NCBI RefSeq assembly: GCF_000785535.1
Contig: NZ_CP007595.1
Location: 3,246,439 to 3,310,438 of the forward strand
Origin: Arthrobacter sp. PAMC 25486
Lineage (GTDB): Bacteria; Actinomycetota; Actinomycetes; Actinomycetales; Micrococcaceae
DNA length: 64,000 nt
Reading direction: 5' to 3'
Below the pieces are notes generated by a model. It was given only the letters and a program-made list of their open reading frames with translations. It had not been told where the DNA came from and made no database searches. Made by a program: the position numbers and the translations under genes. This document shows positions 53,611-62,613 of this stretch, one piece after another (the first letter of the stretch is position 1; every line of letters begins with the position of its first letter).

Positions 53611-54380
53611 GTGATGGTTCCCAGCTGTCCGTAATCGGCAAAAATGGTGTCGCCCGCACTGACCCACAGAGGACTGGTGAAGGAGCCGGAGAGGATGAGT
53701 TCGCCCGCCTCGAGCGTGTCCCCGTGGGCGGCGAGCTTGTTGGCCAGCCACGCCACGCCGTGCGCGGGGTGGCCCAGCACGCCGGCCGCCACCCCGGTCT
53801 CCTCCACGGTGTGGTTGCGGTAGAGAATGGCGGCCACCCAGGGAAGGTCGACGGCGTCCGGGCGCACCGGGGTGCCACCCACCACCATGGCGCCCAGGGC
53901 GGCGTTGTCGCTGATGGTGTCAACTATGGTGCGCCCCTCCATCTCAATCCTTGAATCAAGGATCTCCAGGGCCGGGGTGACGTATTCGGTGGCGCGCAGA
54001 ACGTCGAAGAGGGTGGCATCCGGGCCACTGAGGTCCTCCTTGAGCAGGAAGGCCAACTCCACCTCGACCCGGGGACGGGTGTAGTGCGACCACTCCAACG
54101 TGGTGCCTGATTCCAGGACGGCGTCCTTGAAAATGACGCCGTAGTCCGGTTCCGTGATGCCGGTGGCGCGCTGCATGGCCTTGGAAGTCAGGCCGATCTT
54201 GTGTCCGCCCAGCACGCGTCCTTCAGCTTCGCCGCGCCCGCGCCACAGGCGTTGCACCCGGTAGGCGTCCTCGACGGTCATGCCGGGATATCTGGTGGTC
54301 AGTAGGGGTACCGGTGTTCTGGTCAGGGCGGCTTCGACGAGCTCGTCGGCAATGCTGGCGATGGTTTCGTCATCAAGCAT
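53595..54380 (-). CDS. hpaH: 2-oxo-hept-3-ene-1,7-dioate hydratase
   Basis: FAH-superfamily hydratase of 261 residues (HpaH/HpcG, MhpD-like), adding water to the oxo-heptenedioate. Typical blocks: VEDAYRVQRLWRGRGEAEG, GHKIGLTSKAMQRATGITEP, DYGVIFKDAVLESG, RPRVEVELAFLLKEDLSG (metal-binding E-x-E) and GHPAHGVAWLANKLAAHG. It is the fourth gene of the operon, between hpaD and hpaI, with 12 bp to hpaD and an overlap with hpaI. Confidence 0.93.
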   Translation of the reverse strand: MLDDETIASIADELVEAALTRTPVPLLTTRYPGMTVEDAYRVQRLWRGRGEAEGRVLGGHKIGLTSKAMQRATGITEPDYGVIFKDAVLESGTTLEWSHYTRPRVEVELAFLLKEDLSGPDATLFDVLRATEYVTPALEILDSRIEMEGRTIVDTISDNAALGAMVVGGTPVRPDAVDLPWVAAILYRNHTVEETGVAAGVLGHPAHGVAWLANKLAAHGDTLEAGELILSGSFTSPLWVSAGDTIFADYGQLGTITCHFT

Positions 54381-54392
54381 GGTGCGTCCCCC

Positions 54393-55484
54393 TCACAGCT
54401 GTCCGCCCAATTTGAAGCCCTTGTTTCCGTTGTCGCCGTGGTTGGAAGGAGCGCCGCGGGTGTAGGAGAAGCCGTCGGCGCCGACGGTGACCGCCTGCTC
54501 GGACGCCCCCTCTGGGGAGGTGACCGGCTGGGGCCTCCCGTCCAGGTCCAACACGAGCGAGGCTTCGGTGTACCAAGATGGGACCACGGGATTGCCCCAC
54601 CAGTCACGGCGCTGGTTGTCCTGGACATCCCAGCTGATGACGGGATTGTCGGGATCGCCCGTGTAGTAGTCCTGCGTGTAGATCTCAACCCGGTGGCCAT
54701 CCGGGTCCAGGATGTACAGGTAGAAGGCGTTGGAGACGCCGTGCCGGCCCGGTCCGCGTTCGATCCTGTCGGAGATGCGCAGGGCACCCATCTTGTCGCA
54801 GATTGCGATGATGTTGTGCTTTTCATGCGTGGCGAACGCCAAGTGGTGCATGCGGGGGCCGTCGCCTTGGGTCAGTGCGGTGTCGTGGACCGTCTGCTTG
54901 CGGTGCATCCAGACCGCGTAGGTGGTGCCGTCGGCGTCACGAATGTCCTCGGAAACACGGAAGCCCAGAGCCTCCAGATACTTCTGGCCGCGCGAGACAT
55001 CCGGGGTGACCTGGTTGAAATGGTCCAGCCGGACCAACTCGCCAGCCGTGTAAAGGTCGTAACGTTGGGTCAGCCGCTCCACATGAGCGGCTTCGTAAAA
55101 GAACTCGTAGGGGAAGCCCAGAGGGTCCTGCACCCTGACGGCGTCGCCAATGCCCCTGACGAAGCCACCCCTGCGCCGCTCGGTGCGGCAGCCCAGCTGC
55201 TCGTAATACGCCTCGGCAGCGTCGACGTCGGCCGGTGTCCGCACCCGGAATGCGGCCACGGCTGCCGCGGCCACGGGGCCCCGCCGCAGCACCAGGTTGT
55301 GGTGGATGAACTCCTCCAAGGTGCGCAGGTAAATGCTATCCGCGTCCTCGAACGTGACGTGCAGGCCCAACAGGTCCACATAAAACTCGCGGGACTTGGC
55401 AAGGTCGGTGACCACCAGCTCCATATAGGCGCAGCGCACAATATCCGGCGGCGGGATGCTCGGGGTGGGGATGAGGTGGCTCAT
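54393..55484 (-). CDS. hpaD: Homoprotocatechuate 2,3-dioxygenase (extradiol)
   Basis: Ring-cleavage dioxygenase of 363 residues opening 3,4-dihydroxyphenylacetate next to the hydroxyls. From ATG 55484 the metal ligands fall at H155 (LVRLDHFNQV), H214 (MHHLAFATHE) and E267 (HRVEIYTQ), and the acid-base histidine at H200 (KQTVHDTAL), the same numbers as in the Brevibacterium Fe enzyme and the Arthrobacter globiformis Mn enzyme MndD. This identifies the type I VOC-fold family. Whether Fe or Mn is used cannot be read from sequence. It overlaps hpaE by 4 bp. Confidence 0.96.
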   Translation of the reverse strand: MSHLIPTPSIPPPDIVRCAYMELVVTDLAKSREFYVDLLGLHVTFEDADSIYLRTLEEFIHHNLVLRRGPVAAAAVAAFRVRTPADVDAAEAYYEQLGCRTERRRGGFVRGIGDAVRVQDPLGFPYEFFYEAAHVERLTQRYDLYTAGELVRLDHFNQVTPDVSRGQKYLEALGFRVSEDIRDADGTTYAVWMHRKQTVHDTALTQGDGPRMHHLAFATHEKHNIIAICDKMGALRISDRIERGPGRHGVSNAFYLYILDPDGHRVEIYTQDYYTGDPDNPVISWDVQDNQRRDWWGNPVVPSWYTEASLVLDLDGRPQPVTSPEGASEQAVTVGADGFSYTRGAPSNHGDNGNKGFKLGGQL

Positions 55485-56977
55485 GACGCCCCAAACCGCG
55501 GGGTGTGCACGGTGCCCAGCGTGATGTGCACGGCCTGCTGGTCGGTGTAGAAGTCGATGGAGCGGTAGCCGCCCTCGTGGCCCAGCCCCGATGCCTTGAC
55601 GCCGCCGAACGGGGTGCGCAGGTCCCGCACATTGTGCGAATTCAGCCACACCATGCCGGCCTCCAGATTCTGGGCGAAGGTGTGGGCGCGGGCCAGATCG
55701 TTCGTCCACACATAGGCGGCCAAGCCATACTTGACGCCATTGGCCAAAGCCAGCGCCTCGCCGTCGTCCGCAAAGGGGGCGATGGCAACCACGGGGCCGA
55801 AGATCTCTTCCTGGAAGATCCGCGCGTCGGGCCTCACGTCGGCAAAGACGGTGGGCGCCACGTAGTTGCCGGTGTCCAGGCCCGCGGGGCGCCCGCCGCC
55901 TGCGAGCAGGCGGCCCTCGGACTTGCCGAGCTCCACATAGGACATGACCTTGGCGTAGTGCTCGGGGTGCACCAGCGCGCCCACCTCCGTGGCGGGGTCG
56001 TGGGGGTCGCCCACCACAATGTTCTTGGCCCGGGCGGCGTACTTCTCACAGAACTCGTCGTAAATGCTGCGCTCCACCAAGATGCGCGAGCCGGCCGTGC
56101 AGCGCTCGCCGTTCAGCGAGAAGACGCCGAACAGGGCTGAGTCGATCGCGGCGTCGAGGTCGGCGTCGGCAAAGATCACGCAGGGGCTCTTGCCGCCGAG
56201 CTCCATCGACAGGCCCTTCAAGCTGTCTGCGGCGTTGCGGAAGATGGTCTGGCCCGTGGTGGTTTCGCCGGTGAAGGAGATCAGCGGGACCCCGGGGTGC
56301 TTGACCAGGGCGTCGCCGGCGTCGTCGCCGAGGCCGTTGACCAGGTTGAACACGCCCTGTGGCAGGTCTGCCTCCTCGAAGATACCGGCCCACAGCGAGG
56401 CCGACAGCGGGGTGAACTCGGCCGGCTTCAGCACCACGGTGCAACCGGAGGCAAGTGCCGGCGCCAGCTTCCAGGACTCGAGCATGAACGGCGTGTTCCA
56501 CGGCGTGATGAGCCCGGCCACGCCGACAGGCTTGCGGTTGACGTAGTTGAGCTGGGCGCCGGGCACCTTCATGGCGTCATCGACCTGGGCCACCACGAGG
56601 TCGGCGAAGAAGCGGAAGTTCTCCGCCGCCCGCTGTGCCTGGCCGCGGGCCTGGGTGATGGGCAGGCCGGTGTCGAACGTTTCCAGCTCGGCCAGCTTCG
56701 TTTCACGGGTTTCGATGGCGTCTGCGATCTTGTTCAGGATCCGGGCTCGCCCGCGGGCTTTCAAGTGCGGCCACAGCCCGTCCTTGAACGCCCTGGTGGC
56801 GGCTGCCACGGCCAGGTCGATGTCCGCCTTCTGCCCGGCTGCGGCCGTGGCGTAATTGCCGTTGGACACCGGATCCAGCACATCAAAGGTCTCCCCTCCC
56901 GCCGAATCCACGTGCCGGCCGTCGATGTAATGCTGGATGTGGTGGGGGAGATCTTCCGGGATGAAGTGGCCGGTCAT
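55481..56977 (-). CDS. hpaE: 5-carboxymethyl-2-hydroxymuconate semialdehyde dehydrogenase
   Basis: NAD-dependent aldehyde dehydrogenase of 498 residues oxidising the ring-cleavage semialdehyde. Conserved blocks: GLITPWNTPFMLESWKLAPA, LKPAEFTPLSAS, SFTGETTTGQ, the general-base GLSMELGGKSP (Glu) and the nucleophile SLNGERCTAGSRI (Cys), then FQEEIFGPVV and PFGGVKASGLGHEGG. Start ATG 56977 overlaps the end of the upstream FAH-RraA gene; the longer frame is not family-like. Order hpaG-E-D-H-I is one operon. Confidence 0.95.
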   Translation of the reverse strand: MTGHFIPEDLPHHIQHYIDGRHVDSAGGETFDVLDPVSNGNYATAAAGQKADIDLAVAAATRAFKDGLWPHLKARGRARILNKIADAIETRETKLAELETFDTGLPITQARGQAQRAAENFRFFADLVVAQVDDAMKVPGAQLNYVNRKPVGVAGLITPWNTPFMLESWKLAPALASGCTVVLKPAEFTPLSASLWAGIFEEADLPQGVFNLVNGLGDDAGDALVKHPGVPLISFTGETTTGQTIFRNAADSLKGLSMELGGKSPCVIFADADLDAAIDSALFGVFSLNGERCTAGSRILVERSIYDEFCEKYAARAKNIVVGDPHDPATEVGALVHPEHYAKVMSYVELGKSEGRLLAGGGRPAGLDTGNYVAPTVFADVRPDARIFQEEIFGPVVAIAPFADDGEALALANGVKYGLAAYVWTNDLARAHTFAQNLEAGMVWLNSHNVRDLRTPFGGVKASGLGHEGGYRSIDFYTDQQAVHITLGTVHTPRFGAS

Positions 56978-58533
56978 GGGGTGTCCGCTCCTTCTGCTTG
57001 GCCTTCTTGGTTTGCACGGCCTGGCATTGCGGCCGCCCAGTCCGTGAACCGGGCCCGCCACCGATCGTCCAGGGGGAACAGGCCTTCCACGCTGTGGCCC
57101 TGTACGACCATCTCGGCGATGAACGTTTCCTCGTGTTCCTGGGTGATGGCGGCGTCCACCACTTCTTCCGCGTACGACGGCGGGATGACCAGCAGTCCGT
57201 CAGCGTCGCCGACAATGATGTCGCCTGGTTGGACGGTGGCTCCGCCGCAGGAAATGGTCACGTCCGTGTCCCACGGGATGTGCCGCCTGCCCAGGACGGC
57301 AGGGTGGGCGCCGGCGTGGAAGACGGGCAGGTTCAGGGCCGCTATCTCAGCAATGTCGCGGACACCGCCGTCCGTCACAACGGCTGCGGCACCGAGGACC
57401 TGGGCACGCAGGGCCAGGACGTCACCCAAGGTTCCCGCGCTGGGATCACCGCGGGCCTCCATGACCAGCACCTCGCCGTCGTGCAGGGAATCGATGATGC
57501 GCTTCTGGGCGTTGAAGCCGCCGCCGTGCTCTGGGAACAGGTCCTCGCGGTTGGGCACGAAGCGCAGGGTACGGGCCCGGCCGGCGATGCGCAGGCCGGG
57601 CTGGGTGGAGGCCAGGCCGTCGATGCTGACGTTGTTCAGGCCGCGGCGGCGCAGCTGGGAGCTGAGGGTGGCAGTGCCGACGCTGGTCAGTTTGCGCCGG
57701 AGTTCAACGCTGAGGCCGGCGGTGGAATGCTCCTTGGGGGGAGGGGCCGTGGTGGGAAGGTCCTGGGCTGGCTGGTTCCGGGGTGGGAGGGCGGCGGCTT
57801 CCGGGGAACCCCAGGCGTTTATGCGGTCGGCATCGGTGGCCCGGGGGACGTTGCCGTAGGCGGCCATCGGGGTGCGGTCCTGCACCACAGTGGTGCGCAG
57901 CCTGCCGGTGGACAAGCCCGATTCAGGGTCAGCAACTTCAACCTCGATCACATCGCCCGGCACGGCAACGGAGGAACCGGCGGGGGTGCCGGTGAGAATG
58001 ACGTCGCCAGGCTCCAACGTCATCAGCTGGGACAGGTCCGCCACGATTTGGCTGAACGGGAACAACAGCCCTGCACTGCCGTCCTCCTGGACAAGTGCCC
58101 CGTTGAGCCACGTCCGGATGTACAAGGCAGTTGGGTCAACGGCGTCGGCCGGGATGAGGCCAGGGCCGAGCGGGGTGAATCCGTCGCCGGACTTGGAGCG
58201 GAGGTTGGAGCCCTTGTCAGCATATTTGAGGTCGTACACGCCGAGGTCGTTGGCTGCCGTGACGTGCCGAACGTGGGACCAGGCATTCTCCGGGCTGACC
58301 CGGCGGGCGGGGGTTCCGATGATCAGTGCGATCTCACCTTCGAACGCCAGCAGTTCGCAGCCGTCGGGTCGTTCAACGTCCGCGCCGGACAGGCTCAACG
58401 AGGAAGTGCCCTTGAGGAAGTAGGACGGCAGGTCGGGGGTGCGGCCGCGCTGTTCGGCGCGGGAGCGGTAGGCCACATGGACGGCCATGACCTTGCCGGC
58501 CGCCTTGAATGTGCCTGCTGAGACCTGTTCCAC
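56974..58533 (-). CDS. hpaG: Fused FAH-domain/RraA-like protein (HpaG-type isomerase/decarboxylase)
   Basis: Protein of 519 residues, first gene of the operon. Residues about 1-235 are an FAH-family domain: LLAFEGEIALIIG with the metal-binding E-x-E, TAANDLGVYDLKYADKGSNL, KSGDGFTPLGPGLIP and DVILTGTPAGSS. Residues about 285-500 are an RraA/HMG-aldolase-like domain: SSQLRRRGLNNVSIDGLAS, VVTDGGVRDIAEIAALNLPV, VQPGDIIVGDADGLLVIP. In E. coli HpaG both halves are FAH domains that decarboxylate and isomerise the pathway diacid. Here one half is replaced by RraA, whose relatives include decarboxylases. GTG 58533 follows GGGGTG. Confidence 0.85.
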   Translation of the reverse strand: MEQVSAGTFKAAGKVMAVHVAYRSRAEQRGRTPDLPSYFLKGTSSLSLSGADVERPDGCELLAFEGEIALIIGTPARRVSPENAWSHVRHVTAANDLGVYDLKYADKGSNLRSKSGDGFTPLGPGLIPADAVDPTALYIRTWLNGALVQEDGSAGLLFPFSQIVADLSQLMTLEPGDVILTGTPAGSSVAVPGDVIEVEVADPESGLSTGRLRTTVVQDRTPMAAYGNVPRATDADRINAWGSPEAAALPPRNQPAQDLPTTAPPPKEHSTAGLSVELRRKLTSVGTATLSSQLRRRGLNNVSIDGLASTQPGLRIAGRARTLRFVPNREDLFPEHGGGFNAQKRIIDSLHDGEVLVMEARGDPSAGTLGDVLALRAQVLGAAAVVTDGGVRDIAEIAALNLPVFHAGAHPAVLGRRHIPWDTDVTISCGGATVQPGDIIVGDADGLLVIPPSYAEEVVDAAITQEHEETFIAEMVVQGHSVEGLFPLDDRWRARFTDWAAAMPGRANQEGQAEGADTP

Positions 58534-58748
58534 GAAACACCCCGGTTTGACGGTTGCCGTTGACTGTTGCTGCGGCCAGGTGTGGTCGCGGCGGTGACAC
58601 CACGGTCCTTTCAGCCCGCGGGCGGGGGACCATGTACGCTCAAGCTTCCGCCGCCACCGCCGCCGCGTCAACCAAGGCGGGCTGGCCGGGCGTCCGCCAA
58701 GACTGCGGTGCTAACCTCCAAACTAGAGAACGCGCGGCGGGAGGCACC

Positions 58749-59240
58749 ATGACAGCAGCACATAAATCGGACTGGTGGGACAGGTTCTTCTACGTCGCCA
58801 TCATCGTCAAGGGCCTTGACGGCGTCCTGGAACTGTTGGGCGGCGCACTCCTGCTTTTTGTCGCCCCGGACAAGATCAAGCAGCTGGCCACCCTCATCAC
58901 ACAGCCGGAACTGACTGAAGATCCGGACGACTTCATCGCCAACCACATCCTCCAGGGGGCCGCCGGACTGACCGGCCATGTGGTGCTCTTTGGTGCCATC
59001 TACCTGCTGGCACACGGCATCGTGAAGGTCGTCCTCGTCATCGCCCTGCTGCGCCAAAAACTGTGGGCCTACCCGTGGATGATCGCAGTCCTGATCATCT
59101 CCATCCTGTACCAGTTCTACCAACTGAGCGTGACGCCATCGGCCGGCCTCGTGGCGCTGACGGTGTTCGATATCCTGATAGTGGTGCTCACCTGGCACGA
59201 ATACCGCCGGCACCGGGCGCGAAGGATAGGGGCAGCATGA
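58749..59240 (+). CDS. DUF2127-like membrane protein
   Basis: Membrane protein of 163 residues with four helices: YVAIIVKGLDGVLELLGGAL, HVVLFGAIYLLAHGIVKVVL, WAYPWMIAVLIISILYQFY and LVALTVFDILIVVLTWHEYR. The pattern KGLDGVLE in helix 1 and HGIVKV in helix 2 are DUF2127 hallmarks. ATG 58749 follows GGGAGG. It is divergent from the hpa operon and coupled to the next gene by ATGA. Function unknown. Confidence 0.85.
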   Translation: MTAAHKSDWWDRFFYVAIIVKGLDGVLELLGGALLLFVAPDKIKQLATLITQPELTEDPDDFIANHILQGAAGLTGHVVLFGAIYLLAHGIVKVVLVIALLRQKLWAYPWMIAVLIISILYQFYQLSVTPSAGLVALTVFDILIVVLTWHEYRRHRARRIGAA

Positions 59241-60166
59241 AGATTCTCATCGTTGGGGCAGGGGCTACTGGCGGCTATTTTGGTGCCCGGCTGGCCGATG
59301 CCGGGCGGGATGTGACGTTCCTGGTCCGCGAGCAGCGCGCGGCGTTCCTGCAGCAGCGCGGGCTGCGGGTTGCCGGCCTCGAGCAGGAGCTGCGCATCGA
59401 GCCAAAGGTGCTCACGGCGGGGGCGCTGGGTGAGGTGTTCGACGTCGTTCTTCTCACCGTGAAGGCTGCCGGGCTTAAAAGCGCGATCGCCGACCTTGCC
59501 CCGGCGGTGGGGCCCGATACGTTGATCGTGCCGTTCCTGAACGGGCTGGCGCACATGGATGCGCTCGCGGCGGCATTTGGCGCGGACAAGGTGCTGGGCT
59601 CGGTGGTGCACTTGGTGGGCACCATCAACGGCGACGGCGACATTGCGATCTTGCAGCCGCTGGCGCGGTGGACCCTCGGCGAGCAGGGCGGCGGCACTTC
59701 CGCGCGGTTGGAGCGGCTCCTGGCCGCGATTTCGGTGCCCGGAATTGATGTCATCCCAGCGCCCAGCGGCCTGGATGCGATGTGGCAAAAGTGGGTGTTC
59801 ATCGTTGCGGCGGGTGTGGTGACCTGCCTGATGCGCGGGCCGGTGGGCGACATTGCTGCGGCGGATGGGGGAGCGGCCTTCGTTGCCGACGTCGTGGCTG
59901 AGACTGCAGCCGTGGCGGCAGGCGCGGGATTTGAGGTGCCCGCTTCGGAGCAGGCCAACACCTTGGAGTTTCTGACCCAGCCGGGTTCTTCTTTCACGTC
60001 CTCGCTGTACCGGGATGTGACGGCCGGGCTGCCCAATGAGGGCGAGCACATCGTCGGCGACTTTGTCCGCCGGGCCCGCGCACTGGGTGTTGCAACACCG
60101 CTGATTGACCTGGCGCTGCTGCAGCTGAGGGTGCACGGGGTGGGTGCGGGTGCGGCCCGGCGCTAA
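59237..60166 (+). CDS. panE: 2-dehydropantoate 2-reductase family protein (PanE/ApbA)
   Basis: NADPH-dependent ketopantoate-reductase-family enzyme of 309 residues. N-terminal MKILIVGAGATGGYFGARLA (GxGxxG), VVLLTVKAAGLKSAIADL, FLNGLAHMDALAAAF, LGSVVHLVGTINGDGDI and a C-terminal helical domain with DAMWQKWVFIVAAGVVT (catalytic lysine) and SSLYRDVTAGLPNEGEHIVG (the SS-x-x-x-D-x-x-x-G-x-x-x-E motif). It overlaps the DUF2127 gene by 4 bp. It may make pantoate or reduce another 2-keto acid; actinobacteria often have several such paralogues. Confidence 0.9.
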   Translation: MKILIVGAGATGGYFGARLADAGRDVTFLVREQRAAFLQQRGLRVAGLEQELRIEPKVLTAGALGEVFDVVLLTVKAAGLKSAIADLAPAVGPDTLIVPFLNGLAHMDALAAAFGADKVLGSVVHLVGTINGDGDIAILQPLARWTLGEQGGGTSARLERLLAAISVPGIDVIPAPSGLDAMWQKWVFIVAAGVVTCLMRGPVGDIAAADGGAAFVADVVAETAAVAAGAGFEVPASEQANTLEFLTQPGSSFTSSLYRDVTAGLPNEGEHIVGDFVRRARALGVATPLIDLALLQLRVHGVGAGAARR

Positions 60167-61425
60167 ATTCCAGTCAGCAAATCGTTGGTGTTGGTGCCCG
60201 CGCCTGGCCCAATGACTTTGACGGTGAAGTCCTCTTTGAACATTTCCGCGACATCTACACGGTATGCAGGGGGAACCTCGATGCGTTCATCAACGGTGAC
60301 GAGTCCTTCCATGGCCCAGAGCCGGACGTTTTTGGCCATTTCAAGCAAATCGGGGTGCGCTGTCTCTGGTGATTCAAGCGCGGAGATCAGCATGGCTGCC
60401 TTCGGCGGCGTCTCAGAGGCGCACTGGACGAGGAATGAGGTCATGTCCAAATGCCAGTCGTCAAGCTGGCCCGGCTCGGAACCGGCAAGGGTTGAATTGA
60501 AAATGAAGTGGTCCAGTAGATCTCCGACGGCAAGCGCCATGCGTTCCGCATCGGCCAAACAGCCTGCTCCCTTGCTGCTCACAAGAACTCGGTTGTTCTT
60601 GAACTCGATGAGCCCGGACTCGACGAGAAGCCCCCAGTAGAGGTTGAATCTGGTAATGAGGTCATCCTCGAGTTCATCGGCGGTGGCCGACGAACGCCTG
60701 GCCACATCCAGTGAGCCGCCTCCGCTGTGGCTGAGTGCAGCGAATGCTGCCGGCTGATCCTTTTTGAAAATGCGCGACTTGGCCGTCAGGCTCTTGCCCC
60801 CGCCAATCCACATCAGCAAGGCCTCGGCGTTCTTCCATAAGGGCGACGCCCGTACGGTTCCCAGGACCAGCTCCCTGCTCAGTTCAGGAACAAAAATGTC
60901 AGAGAGTTCGAACTCCTTCGGATCAAGCCAGTCCGGGTCAGGCCGCAAAGAATCCAAGTTCAATTCGGTGCCTGGAGCCAGACCAGGCCACTCGGGTTGT
61001 TTCAGGGTCTCTTGCAATGCCATTACTTCGTGCATGGTTCCCGTCCAAAGCGCTGACTCAACCAGGTATTCAATGAAATCGCGTATGCCACTGCGCAATG
61101 CAAACGTCGCCTGAGGATTGATGCTTGCAGCCGTTTCTATGACTTCATCCACAGCGTCAGGCATCAAGGATCGGAAGTCGGCCTGCGGGTCACATATTAG
61201 ATAAGCGCCAATGAAATCGTCAAGGATCATCAAGGAGATATCGATGGACTGATCGCCGCGGTGTTTGCCGGACAGCCATAAGGCGAACCCCCGTCTCAGG
61301 GTTTCCATCGACCGTTTCACGCGCGCCTCGTCCAGTGACGCTACATGTGCGCCACCGGTATTGGCTGCTGCTTTCGCGGGGTTGCCGAAACGGGATTTCT
61401 TGGACTTGCTGGACTTCTTGGCCAC
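60163..61425 (-). CDS. Hypothetical protein, copy 1 of a paralogous pair
   Basis: Protein of 420 residues of unknown function. The N-terminus is short, basic and Ser/Lys-rich (AKKSSKSKKSRFGNPAKAAA); the rest is helical and acidic with no signal or membrane segment. Marked blocks: IFVPELSRELVLGTVRASPL, WNAEALLMWIGGGKSLTAKS-like central region, FNLYWGLLVESGLIE, DDWHLDMTSFLVQCASETPP and HPDLLEMAKNVRLWAMEGLV near the end. GTG 61425 with AAGGAA upstream is the likely start. A homologous gene lies at 63307 and beyond, on the other side of an IS element. Confidence 0.7.
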   Translation of the reverse strand: MAKKSSKSKKSRFGNPAKAAANTGGAHVASLDEARVKRSMETLRRGFALWLSGKHRGDQSIDISLMILDDFIGAYLICDPQADFRSLMPDAVDEVIETAASINPQATFALRSGIRDFIEYLVESALWTGTMHEVMALQETLKQPEWPGLAPGTELNLDSLRPDPDWLDPKEFELSDIFVPELSRELVLGTVRASPLWKNAEALLMWIGGGKSLTAKSRIFKKDQPAAFAALSHSGGGSLDVARRSSATADELEDDLITRFNLYWGLLVESGLIEFKNNRVLVSSKGAGCLADAERMALAVGDLLDHFIFNSTLAGSEPGQLDDWHLDMTSFLVQCASETPPKAAMLISALESPETAHPDLLEMAKNVRLWAMEGLVTVDERIEVPPAYRVDVAEMFKEDFTVKVIGPGAGTNTNDLLTGI

Positions 61426-61509
61426 AGGGTTCCTTGCGGTCAGGGGACGAATCACTTAACCGTAGCCGCCAAGAGCGGGCGCCGAAAATTGTCAAGCTGT
61501 GTGGAGTCA

Positions 61510-62613
61510 CTAGGCTATTTTTTGGGGTTCTTCGGGTTTGGGGAGGTTGATCCCTACGTGTTGGGCTGGGGCTGGTGTGGTGGGTCGTTGGCGGAACCTT
61601 CCTGGGTTTTGTTCGTAGTATTCCTGATGGGTTTTGTCACGTTGGTTCCAGAGCTCTTTCCAGGATCCGTCGTGGACTTGTGCTGGTGAGAACAAGGCGA
61701 TGCCGGAGTGTTTATGGTCGGTGCTGTACCAATGCACGTAGTCGGTGAGGTACTCTCTGGCGGCCTCGAGGCTTTCGAAGATTCGCGGGTAGTTGGGCCG
61801 GTATTTCATGGTCCGGAAACCAGACTCACTGAAGGGATTGTCGTTGGAGACGTAGGGCCGGTTGAAGGTGAGTTCCACGCCGTGGGCGGTGAGCGCGTCA
61901 CGAAGCAGGTGTGACTTCATGGCAGGGCCCGAATCCGCATGGACCACTTGCGGGGCGCCGTACCGGGCGATGGCGGCCTCGAACATCTTGACGGCGAGGT
62001 GGTCCGCCTCGCGTTCCTCGATCCGCCAGCCGACGATCTCCCGGGAGTAGATATCCATGATGGAGTAGACCTTGAAAACCGTTCCCTGCCACTTGGAATA
62101 GACGTCGGTGATGTCCCAGGACCAGACCTGGCAGGGGCCGGTGGCCTTGAGAACGGGCTTCTCAGCGGTGCCGCGTTTGCCGCCGCGTTTGGTCGGGACT
62201 GTGGGGCGTGCGTTCTGGTCCTCGTACTCTGCCGCGATCCGCCACCAGGTGCGGCGGGAGGCGATCATTACCCCGTTGTCCCAGGCCGTGGCGAAGGAAT
62301 GATCCACGGAGTTGTTCTTCTCCCAGCCGGCCAGGATGAACTCAAGAATCCAGTCCTGATGGATGGTGCTGATCCGGCTTTCATAGGCCCGGTCCCCCTG
62401 GTGGATGGGGTTCTGGACGCCTGGGCGGGGATTGAACCTGTAGTGCCAGGTCCCACGCGATACACCCGCAAGTTTCAGGGCCGTCCGCTGGGAACCGGTG
62501 ACCTCTTTCAGCTCCAGGACGAGAGTGTTCTCAGCGGCTATGAACGCTTCTGAGCGCTCGTCGGGGGCGTATCGGGCTCTGGCACGTTCAACTCGTGCAA
62601 GAGCCCTATAGCT
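61510..62613 (-). CDS. IS3-family transposase OrfB (via -1 frameshift), DDE integrase domain
   Basis: Catalytic half of the transposase, 367 residues read in the -1 frame after the slippery site. An HTH-like segment (ELKEVTGSQRTALKLAGVSR) is followed by the rve integrase core: D in QVWSWDITDVYSKW, D in VVHADSGPAMKSHLL and E in SNDNPFSESGFRTMKYR, the DDE triad. There is no good start codon before the core; the frame stays open without stops back to 62613. It ends EEPQKIA inside the terminal repeat. Confidence 0.9.
   Translation of the reverse strand, partial: SYRALARVERARARYAPDERSEAFIAAENTLVLELKEVTGSQRTALKLAGVSRGTWHYRFNPRPGVQNPIHQGDRAYESRISTIHQDWILEFILAGWEKNNSVDHSFATAWDNGVMIASRRTWWRIAAEYEDQNARPTVPTKRGGKRGTAEKPVLKATGPCQVWSWDITDVYSKWQGTVFKVYSIMDIYSREIVGWRIEEREADHLAVKMFEAAIARYGAPQVVHADSGPAMKSHLLRDALTAHGVELTFNRPYVSNDNPFSESGFRTMKYRPNYPRIFESLEAAREYLTDYVHWYSTDHKHSGIALFSPAQVHDGSWKELWNQRDKTHQEYYEQNPGRFRQRPTTPAPAQHVGINLPKPEEPQKIA

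Noticed and set aside
56297..57859. 520-codon plus-strand frame across hpaE and hpaG
   Set aside because: Spans two clearly assigned minus-strand genes and resembles no family.
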